The position numbers and the translations under genes are program-made. Below the pieces are notes generated by a model. The model was given only the letters and a program-made list of their open reading frames with translations. It was not told the origin of the DNA and searched no databases. Below, in pieces: positions 1-5,103 of a DNA stretch of 5,424 bases. The stretch's first letter is position 1. The number at the start of each line of letters is the position of its first letter. Source of the DNA: an uncultured Bacteroidales bacterium (GTDB taxonomy: Bacteria > Bacteroidota > Bacteroidia > Bacteroidales > Paludibacteraceae); NCBI GenBank assembly GCA_946405045.1, contig CAMJFV010000161.1, positions 1 to 5,424 of the forward strand, given 5' to 3'.

Positions 1-1
1 G

Positions 2-49
2 GACTCTTTGCCGCAAGAGCGTTTATTGCTTGATAAATTAGAAATATGA
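2..49 (+). CDS. possible 3' end of an upstream gene (partial)
   Basis: From position 2 an open frame reads DSLPQERLLLDKLEI and stops at TGA 47-49, overlapping the lpxB start codon as ATGA. That overlap is typical of translationally coupled genes in one operon and is the main reason for calling it. In Bacteroidales the gene before lpxB is often surE (5'-nucleotidase), but these 15 residues do not let me recognise SurE or any other family. Frame 1 also gives a short open stretch ending at TGA 31-33, so the frame choice is uncertain. Confidence 0.35.
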   Translation, partial: DSLPQERLLLDKLEI

Positions 50-1185
50 AATACTATATCATAGCAGGTGAGGCATCTGGAGATTTACATGCGTCAGGTC
101 TTCTTAAAGCGTTGAAAAGAAGAGACGTGGAGGCTGAATTCATGGGCCTTGGCGGAGACATGATGCATAACGAAGGCTGCACACTGGTGAAGCATTACCG
201 TGATATGGCGTATATGGGATTCATCGCCGTCATCACACATCTTGGCAAAATCCTGCAGAATATGAAGGATTGCAAGAATGCGATTGTCGAGTTCAAACCC
301 GACATCGTGATCTTGGTGGACTATCCAAGTTTCAACCTTCAGATTGCAGAGTTTGTAAAGAAGAATCTGCCTGGCACTCCCGTACATTATTATATAGCTC
401 CCAAACTATGGGCATGGAAGGAGTACCGTCTGAAAAACATAAAGAAGTATGTCGACAGGGTCTATTCGATACTTCCGTTTGAAGTCGAATGGTTTGGAAA
501 ACGTGGGTATACTGTCGATTATGTAGGAAATCCATGTGCCGACGCGGTGTATAACCGTCCCGACCAGGATGAGACATTCGACTCGTTTGTCACGTCGCAA
601 TATCTTGACAATAAGCCGATCATCGCTCTTTTGGCAGGAAGCCGAGTGCAGGAGATCAAATCATCGTTGCCTAAGATGCTGGAAGCAACAAAGAAAATAG
701 ATGGATATCAGCTTGTGATTGCAGGAGCACCGTCGATAGACGAGACGCTTTACGACAAGATCATTGCGGAATCGGGAGCGAATGCTATGGTGGTACATGA
801 TGCGACATACCGTCTGCTCACACAGGCGAAAGCAGCGGTCGTATGTTCCGGCACAGCCACGTTGGAGACAGCGTTGGTGGGCACTCCGCAGACAGTGGTC
901 TATCATATAGGAGGAGGCAAGTTGGTGCATGATATTCTGCGACTCTTCATCCACGTCGACCAAGTGTCGCTTGTGAATCTGATTGCCGACAGGAAGATGG
1001 TGAAGGAGTTGATCATAGAGGATTTCACACCGGAAAAGGTGGAGGCAGAGGTCCGTCGACTGCTTACAGATGATGCTCAGGTCCAGATGAAGGCAGATTA
1101 TGAAGAGCTACGCAAGATTGTCGGTGACGCGGGCGTGGGAGATAGAGCCGCAAAAAAGATAATCGAGGCGATAGGGAATAAATAA
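46..1185 (+). CDS. lpxB: lipid-A-disaccharide synthase LpxB
   Basis: This glycosyltransferase (family GT19) joins UDP-2,3-diacylglucosamine and lipid X to form lipid A disaccharide phosphate, releasing UDP. It is a peripheral inner-membrane enzyme of the Raetz lipid A pathway. The 379 residues match the usual length of about 380. Visible hallmarks are AGEASGD at 7-13, the GLGG loop at 34-37, and D92 in VDYPSFN, which aligns with the essential E. coli D98. Further on are YYIAPKLWAW at 115-124, LPFE at 143-146, GNPCADA at 161-167, AGSR at 197-200 (PGSR in E. coli), CSGTATLE at 267-274 and VSLVNLIADR near 307-316. The ATG at 46 puts the GEASGD motif at the expected distance from the N-terminus. 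The start overlaps a possible upstream stop codon (ATGA), which suggests operon transcription from outside the window. I see no sign of damage. The gene is visibly more GC-rich than the large surface-protein gene downstream. Confidence 0.97.
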   Translation: MKYYIIAGEASGDLHASGLLKALKRRDVEAEFMGLGGDMMHNEGCTLVKHYRDMAYMGFIAVITHLGKILQNMKDCKNAIVEFKPDIVILVDYPSFNLQIAEFVKKNLPGTPVHYYIAPKLWAWKEYRLKNIKKYVDRVYSILPFEVEWFGKRGYTVDYVGNPCADAVYNRPDQDETFDSFVTSQYLDNKPIIALLAGSRVQEIKSSLPKMLEATKKIDGYQLVIAGAPSIDETLYDKIIAESGANAMVVHDATYRLLTQAKAAVVCSGTATLETALVGTPQTVVYHIGGGKLVHDILRLFIHVDQVSLVNLIADRKMVKELIIEDFTPEKVEAEVRRLLTDDAQVQMKADYEELRKIVGDAGVGDRAAKKIIEAIGNK

Positions 1186-1229
1186 TAGAAAATATTAATT
1201 ACATACGAGTGATAAAAAATAATAAAACG

Positions 1230-1400
1230 ATGAGAGCATTTTTGATTGCATTCTGTTTGTTCAGCTTGGCTTCTTGTGTTATGGAAGAAGAGAATGATTG
1301 TGTTTGCACAACAAAGAGTGGAGATCAGTATGAGGAGTATGATGTAGAGGGCAGTTGTTCCTCATTAAGCACAAACGATGCAACTTGTAAGGTTAAGTAG
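1230..1400 (+). CDS. small cysteine-containing lipoprotein, function unknown
   Basis: A 56-residue protein I do not recognise as a named family. A short hydrophobic signal peptide (about residues 3-15) ends in the lipobox LASC, with C16 as the predicted lipidated cysteine (signal peptidase II site). The mature part is only about 41 residues. It is acidic and holds four further cysteines, C24 and C26 (a CVC pair), C43 and C53. The acidic run E19-E21 just after the lipid anchor resembles the lipoprotein export signals described for Bacteroidetes surface lipoproteins, so surface display is possible. An in-frame GTG at 1209 would add seven residues (MIKNNKT) and a more basic n-region. I chose ATG 1230 because it is a stronger start codon and already gives a complete signal peptide. 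The 3' end overlaps the next gene by 23 bp, implying translational coupling. Its role may be linked to the redox protein encoded there, as substrate or partner (inference). Confidence 0.7.
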   Translation: MRAFLIAFCLFSLASCVMEEENDCVCTTKSGDQYEEYDVEGSCSSLSTNDATCKVK

Positions 1401-2289
1401 ACATATTCCGAAGATAGCGGTCGGAGTGTTGTTTGTTATTTCTGCCATACTCAAAATGTTGGGTATGGCAGCTTTTGAGATGTATCTGTATGAATTTCAG
1501 ATAGTCTCGTTTGAGGTTGCTGCTGTGGTTTCTCGTTTGATTATTGCAGCAGAGTTGGCGGTCGGCATAGCTTTGTTGGCAAATATCAAGTGGGCAGACT
1601 ATGTGGCAGGAGCGATGTTGTTGGTATTTTCCATCTTCCTGATTATTCAGCTAAAGATGGGCAACACAGGCAATTGTCATTGTATGGGAGAGGTGTTTGA
1701 TTTATCTCCAGACAAATCACTTTCGAAGAACCTCATGATGATGATGCTTTTGTTTTGGGGACACCGCATGGAAAAACATGTGAAGCAGAGCCAAAAGAGT
1801 TGGATTATCACGGTAGTGGTGATATCACTTGTTTCGCTGGTCACAGTGTTTGCAATCAACCGTCCGGATTTCATGCGATTGATAAAAGAGAGGGAATACA
1901 GTCAGGAGAAGTTGACGGAATTGTTGCAGGATAAATTCCCGTCGGCTTTGGAAGGAGACAAAGTCGTGTGTGTGTTGAGCACCCATTGCGGAATGTGCAA
2001 GATGGCTGCACGCAAGATGGAAGGTATATTCACGCATTATGGATGGCAGGACGACGAGATTCTCAACATCTTCAGCCATACACATGAGACATCCAAACCA
2101 ATAGAAGAAAGGATAGATTCGTTCTTTGTGGAGACGAAGGTGAAACGCAGAAACGTCATCACGATGGACCATGATTCCCTATATGAGGTGGCACCACGTG
2201 TTCCGACCATCTTCCTGCTGAAAGATGGAATCGTGCAGAAGACACACGGATACAGAAGTATTTATAGCGGAGATTTTGAGAAGAAATGA
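1378..2289 (+). CDS. MauE/DoxX-like membrane protein fused to a thioredoxin-like domain
   Basis: A 303-residue predicted inner-membrane thiol-redox protein. Hydrophobic helices lie at about 12-30, 47-69, 72-92, 117-128 (short) and 142-160. Between helices 3 and 4 is NCHCMGE with C100 and C102, matching the CxC(F/M)G loop of MauE-type proteins, which in methylotrophs support disulfide formation in methylamine dehydrogenase. Residues about 174-303 form a thioredoxin-like domain with CGMC at 204-207 and the cis-proline stretch RVPTIFLLKDG at 274-284. Basic residues at 130-140 between helices 4 and 5 suggest a cytoplasmic loop, which puts both the CxC loop and the thioredoxin domain in the periplasm. 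The layout resembles VKOR-thioredoxin fusions, so a role in making or shuffling envelope disulfides is likely but inferred. ATG 1378 is the first start after an in-frame TAA at 1366-1368 and has no clear ribosome-binding site, which fits coupling to the overlapping lipoprotein gene. A strong terminator follows immediately. Confidence 0.85.
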   Translation: MQLVRLSRHIPKIAVGVLFVISAILKMLGMAAFEMYLYEFQIVSFEVAAVVSRLIIAAELAVGIALLANIKWADYVAGAMLLVFSIFLIIQLKMGNTGNCHCMGEVFDLSPDKSLSKNLMMMMLLFWGHRMEKHVKQSQKSWIITVVVISLVSLVTVFAINRPDFMRLIKEREYSQEKLTELLQDKFPSALEGDKVVCVLSTHCGMCKMAARKMEGIFTHYGWQDDEILNIFSHTHETSKPIEERIDSFFVETKVKRRNVITMDHDSLYEVAPRVPTIFLLKDGIVQKTHGYRSIYSGDFEKK

Positions 2290-2295
2290 TAATTG

Positions 2296-2329
2296 TAGAG
2301 ACGCACGTATGTGCGTCTCTATTTTTTTT
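2296..2329 (+). terminator. strong intrinsic terminator after the MauE-like gene
   Basis: A perfect 11-bp stem (2296-2306 pairing with 2311-2321) with a GTAT loop is followed by eight T residues (2322-2329), starting 6 bp after the stop codon. The stem core is GAGACGCAC/GTGCGTCTC. It separates the lpxB-side gene group from the promoter of the large secreted-protein gene. Confidence 0.92.
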
Positions 2330-2338
2330 ATTCAAAAT

Positions 2339-2369
2339 TTTGCGTTGGTATTTAATTTGTCTATTTTTG
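2339..2369 (+). promoter_or_regulatory. Bacteroidetes-type promoter for the large secreted protein
   Basis: TTTG at 2339-2342 (-33 element) and TATTTTTG at 2362-2369 (matching TAnnTTTG, -7 element) are separated by 19 bp, as expected for the primary sigma factor (sigma-ABfr) of Bacteroidetes. The transcript would start near 2375, giving a leader of only about 24 nt to ATG 2399, or about 87 nt to the alternative ATG 2462. The -33 element forms half of a 10-bp palindrome, CAAAATTTTG (2333-2342). The promoter lies just after a terminator, so this gene is probably transcribed on its own. Confidence 0.8.
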
Positions 2370-2398
2370 ATTTGTTTTGCAATTAAACTATTTGTGTT

Positions 2399-5017
2399 AT
2401 GAAAAATGATAATGTGAGAAAGAATTACGAGAGCCGAAAATTAGAGAATTCGGCTTCTGTTATGAAAAAAATGGCAGTTTCTGCATTGCTCTTTGGAAGT
2501 TGTATGAATGCGCAGGCATTGGTGATCTCTGCCGAGAATGAAACTGTTTGCCCAAAAGACGCTGTGATTTTGAATTCGTCACAATCATCTGACTCTTCTG
2601 TAACATGGCAGAGGAAAGTTGGTGAATCATGGGTAGATGCCATTCAACTTAAAGTTGGAGTCCCATTCATTTATGAAATGGACGATCATGATGTGGAATT
2701 TCGTGCTGTAGAAAAATCAGAAGAGACAATTGTCGAGTTATCGAATACAGTTAAAATCACAAGAGGTTCGGGTTGTGGCCCAGAAATCCAATACTCTTCT
2801 ACTGGAGATCTTATCATGGGTACAGATTTTAATCCGTCTGGTAGCAACACTGGGAAATTGAATCTAGATGTGAAAAATTCATTTGATGATTATTCACTGG
2901 AGTTCTCTAGTGCTTCATGTTCTTATACTATTGGAGATCTAAAGAGTAGTTTTGGAAACTATACTCCAAGTATTGATGACAGCTTAAAAAAACTTTCAGG
3001 AGACGTGTATGAAAACTATTTCATGAATCTTACGAATCCTAACGGTAATGTGGTGGACATTAAAATTCCTGCAAATTTGAGTGATGGCAATCTATCCTAT
3101 AGAGGTCAACACTATCGTTTTGTCATGAGAGCATACCTGACACCAACTTGTAGGATCGATGACAATGTGTCTTTGAAATTAAGGACGGGGCAGGGAACTG
3201 TGACTGACGACAAAATGGATGTTGAATTGTATGATGATGTGACGGGAACTCTTTTAGGAAGCATGTATGATTTGCAATCAACAGATGGTATAAATAGAAT
3301 TACTTTAAGAAATTTGGTTGATGTCCACGACATTCCGATGTCAGGTGATGAATATCACACCATGCGTTTTGAGGTGACATACTATGGATACCTGCCTAAT
3401 TTAAATAATGGATTGCTTTACTATTTATTCACACCTGATTTTTCTCAGATGGATTGTATGAATGTCTCAATTGATTATATTTCATTGGAGACGGAAAGAG
3501 TTAGTCTATCTTCGAAAGTCGCTTTGGAAGGAGAATCTGTAACTGCCGCTGTGACTGGTTTTCCTAAGAATGCCATATATAAGTGGTATAAAAAGACAGG
3601 AGAAGATTGGATAGATTTATTAGAGACATCTGGAAAAGGAGATGAATATCGTACTACAAATCTTCAAGTGGATTACGGAAAAACAGAATATAAAGTTGAG
3701 GTTGACAAAGGAGATGGATCGCCTGTTACTAAGGAATTCACTGTTGTTGGCACTGTACCAATAGATACTACTATTATTCCTGGTGATACTACAATCCCTG
3801 GTGATACGACTGGAATAGTTATGTTTGAAACTCAATACTCTTCAACTGGAGATCTTATCATGGGTACAGATTTTAATCCGACAGGTAAAACTACAGGCAA
3901 ATTGGAGCAAGATGTAGAAAACAATTTTGAGGAATATGGCCTTGAGTTTTCAAGGAGTGATTGTCCTTATTCAATAGGTGGATTGCAAAGTAGTTTTGGA
4001 AACTATACTCCAAGTATAGATGATAGTGTAAGTAGACTTTCAGAAGAAGTGTATGAAAACTATTTCATGAATCTGACAGATCCGAACTGTAGATTTATGA
4101 CAATCCGTTTTCCAGCAGATCCCAATAAATGTGATAATGGATATGATCATCATGGTTTGTCATATAGAAATCAACACTATAGATTTGTCATGAGAGCGTA
4201 TGTGAAACCGACTTGTGAAATAGATGCGAATGCGGCTTTCCGTGCAAGAACAGGACATGGAACGGTGACTGACGACCGAATGGATGTTGAATTGTATGAT
4301 GATGTTACAGGAGCACTCTTAGGAAGCATGTCTGATTTGCACTCATCAAATAATGTGGCAGATGTTAGGTTTAACAGTTTGACTAAAGTTGGAAGTTTGC
4401 CAATGACCGGTGGCGAATACCACATGTTACGTTTTGAGATAACATTCTATGGATTCTTGCCTTCCATGAATGCGGGTCTGATACATTATGAATTTACTAC
4501 AGAGTTTGCACAAATGCCTTGTTCAAATGTTTCTATTGATTATATTTCAATGGAGACGGAAAATGTTAGTCTATCTTCGAAAGCCGCATTGGATGGAGAA
4601 TATGTATCTGCCACTGCGACAGGATTCCCTAAGAATGCTAAGTATAAATGGTATAAAAAGGCAGGAGAAGATTGGATAGATTTATTGGAGATATCTGGAA
4701 ATGGCGATGAATATCGTACTGCAAATCTTCAAGCAGATTACGGAAAAACGGAATATAAGGTTGAGGTTGATAAAGGAGATGGCTTGCCAGTGACTAAGGA
4801 GTTCATTGTTGTTGGAGCTGCTCCAAAAGATACTATTTTGCCTGGTGATACGACAGGAGTAATCATGATTGAATCTCCAAATGAAGATCCTATTGTTGAT
4901 GTATGTACAATAGAAGGTTTTGTGTTGAAGACAAATGTAAAACTATCTGAAGCTTTGGTAGATCTAAAAAGAGGCGTCTATATAATAGGTGGAAAGAAGT
5001 ATTATATTTCTAAGTAA
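2399..5017 (+). CDS. large secreted tandem-repeat protein with Ig-like domains and a T9SS-like tail
   Basis: An 872-residue exported protein I cannot assign to a named family. A signal peptide begins at M22 (MKKMAVSALLFGS...) with likely cleavage after AQA at 38-40. Residues 1-21 are a charged extension, so the true start may be ATG 2462. Residues about 41-123 are Ig-like. Two repeat units follow, 131-451 and 479-806. Each holds a beta-rich domain of about 240 residues (131-367 and 479-722) and an Ig-like domain of 84 residues (368-451 and 723-806, with the W-Y-K-K-x-G-E-D-W-I-D pattern). Unit 2 has seven extra residues and two extra cysteines (C564, C578). Each unit shares three cysteines (C174/C522, C251/C606, C353/C708). 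Linkers 452-478 and 807-820 carry PGDTT repeats. The tail 833-872 ends in GVYIIGGKK followed by YYISK, resembling the C-terminal sorting tails of Bacteroidetes secreted proteins (type IX system). SIDYISLE-like strands hint at a jelly-roll, carbohydrate-binding-like fold, but this is weak. No catalytic motif is visible; an adhesin or binding role is an inference. Confidence 0.85.
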   Translation: MKNDNVRKNYESRKLENSASVMKKMAVSALLFGSCMNAQALVISAENETVCPKDAVILNSSQSSDSSVTWQRKVGESWVDAIQLKVGVPFIYEMDDHDVEFRAVEKSEETIVELSNTVKITRGSGCGPEIQYSSTGDLIMGTDFNPSGSNTGKLNLDVKNSFDDYSLEFSSASCSYTIGDLKSSFGNYTPSIDDSLKKLSGDVYENYFMNLTNPNGNVVDIKIPANLSDGNLSYRGQHYRFVMRAYLTPTCRIDDNVSLKLRTGQGTVTDDKMDVELYDDVTGTLLGSMYDLQSTDGINRITLRNLVDVHDIPMSGDEYHTMRFEVTYYGYLPNLNNGLLYYLFTPDFSQMDCMNVSIDYISLETERVSLSSKVALEGESVTAAVTGFPKNAIYKWYKKTGEDWIDLLETSGKGDEYRTTNLQVDYGKTEYKVEVDKGDGSPVTKEFTVVGTVPIDTTIIPGDTTIPGDTTGIVMFETQYSSTGDLIMGTDFNPTGKTTGKLEQDVENNFEEYGLEFSRSDCPYSIGGLQSSFGNYTPSIDDSVSRLSEEVYENYFMNLTDPNCRFMTIRFPADPNKCDNGYDHHGLSYRNQHYRFVMRAYVKPTCEIDANAAFRARTGHGTVTDDRMDVELYDDVTGALLGSMSDLHSSNNVADVRFNSLTKVGSLPMTGGEYHMLRFEITFYGFLPSMNAGLIHYEFTTEFAQMPCSNVSIDYISMETENVSLSSKAALDGEYVSATATGFPKNAKYKWYKKAGEDWIDLLEISGNGDEYRTANLQADYGKTEYKVEVDKGDGLPVTKEFIVVGAAPKDTILPGDTTGVIMIESPNEDPIVDVCTIEGFVLKTNVKLSEALVDLKRGVYIIGGKKYYISK
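2462..2518 (+). other. signal peptide coding region
   Basis: Residues 22-40 of the 872-residue protein form a textbook signal peptide: basic MKKM, hydrophobic AVSALLF, then a small-residue site NAQA before LVIS. The cysteine at residue 35 sits in FGSC, a poor lipobox, so cleavage by signal peptidase I after A40 is more likely than lipidation. The ATG at 2462 is a plausible true translation start. Confidence 0.75.
2789..3751 (+). repeat. intragenic tandem repeat unit 1
   Basis: This region encodes residues 131-451, starting at QYSSTGDLIMGTDFNP and ending at the VVG before the linker. It is a beta-rich domain followed by an Ig-like domain. It matches unit 2 at a period of 1044 bp in the first part and 1065 bp after the insertion in unit 2. 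Nucleotide identity is patchy and very high in blocks, for example 29 identical bases at 2945-2973 against 3989-4017. Confidence 0.93.
3776..3811 (+). repeat. short tandem repeat encoding an IPGDTT linker
   Basis: Two 18-bp units encode IPGDTT twice (residues 460-471) in the hinge between repeat units. A related copy, LPGDTT, occurs at 4838-4855 after unit 2. The proline/glycine/threonine composition suggests an extended flexible spacer, and the copy number may vary between strains (inference). Confidence 0.75.
3833..4816 (+). repeat. intragenic tandem repeat unit 2
   Basis: This region encodes residues 479-806, the second copy of the beta-rich plus Ig-like unit. It differs from unit 1 by a longer loop around residues 564-587 that contains two additional cysteines (C564, C578) and a DHH run. 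Its Ig-like part is almost identical to that of unit 1, including 25 identical bases that encode the GEDWIDL stretch. Confidence 0.93.
4895..5014 (+). other. C-terminal sorting-like tail (type IX secretion candidate)
   Basis: Residues 833-872 run IVDVCTIEGFVLKT near the start and end with LKRGVYIIGGKK and YYISK. The pattern (short beta-strand with G, then L-K-x-G-x-Y-I-(I/V)-x-G-K-K and a basic C-terminus) is that of C-terminal tails of Prevotella and Bacteroides secreted proteins. Such tails are associated with outer-membrane translocation by the type IX system where that system is present. The match is by eye only. Confidence 0.6.
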
Positions 5018-5033
5018 ACATATTGACAAAAAC

Positions 5034-5070
5034 AATAAAAGGCTGTTGCACTGCAACAGCCTTTTATTTT
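5034..5070. terminator. bidirectional intrinsic terminator between convergent genes
   Basis: A hairpin with a core of GGCTGTTGC/GCAACAGCC (5041-5049 with 5053-5061) and a 3-nt loop is extended by A/T pairs to 5034-5068. It has a T-rich tail on the plus strand (5062-5070) and, on the minus strand, a T-rich tail from the complement of 5034-5040. It can therefore end both the 872-residue gene and prfA. Confidence 0.92.
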
Positions 5071-5079
5071 GCATTTAGC

Positions 5080-5103
5080 ATTTCGAATTTATAATTTCGA
5101 ATT
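5080..5103. repeat. short direct repeat, ATTTCGAATT twice
   Basis: Two copies of ATTTCGAATT (5080-5089 and 5094-5103) lie 14 bp apart, each containing the palindrome TTCGAA. A smaller GCATTT duplication sits just before (5071-5076 and 5078-5083). The second copy overlaps the prfA stop codon. I know no function for it; it may be a remnant of simple AT-rich intergenic repeats. Confidence 0.5.

Noticed and set aside
94..963. Several antisense and out-of-frame ORFs within lpxB (for example 94-387 minus, 661-963 minus, 270-482 plus)
   Set aside because: They overlap a complete, unmistakable lpxB frame, have no recognisable motifs, and are cysteine- and histidine-rich in the way shadow frames often are.
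1209..1400. GTG start at 1209 for the small lipoprotein
   Set aside because: It is possible, but ATG 1230 already gives a complete signal peptide with lipobox and is the more common start codon; the choice remains uncertain.
1677..2172. Minus-strand ORFs opposite the MauE-thioredoxin gene
   Set aside because: The plus-strand frame shows clear membrane helices and CxC/CGMC motifs; the opposite frames show no domain features and no start context.
2498..2506. Lipobox (FGSC, residues 32-35) in the signal peptide of the large protein
   Set aside because: The -3 position is phenylalanine and the -2 position glycine, a poor lipobox, while AQA a few residues later is a good signal peptidase I site.
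4488..4679. Plus-strand ORF of 63 codons inside repeat unit 2
   Set aside because: It is an alternate frame of the repeat protein, with no signal or motif of its own.
2789..4816. CRISPR array or mobile-element repeats
   Set aside because: The repeats are long coding duplications in one frame with no spacers, terminal inverted repeats or transposase.
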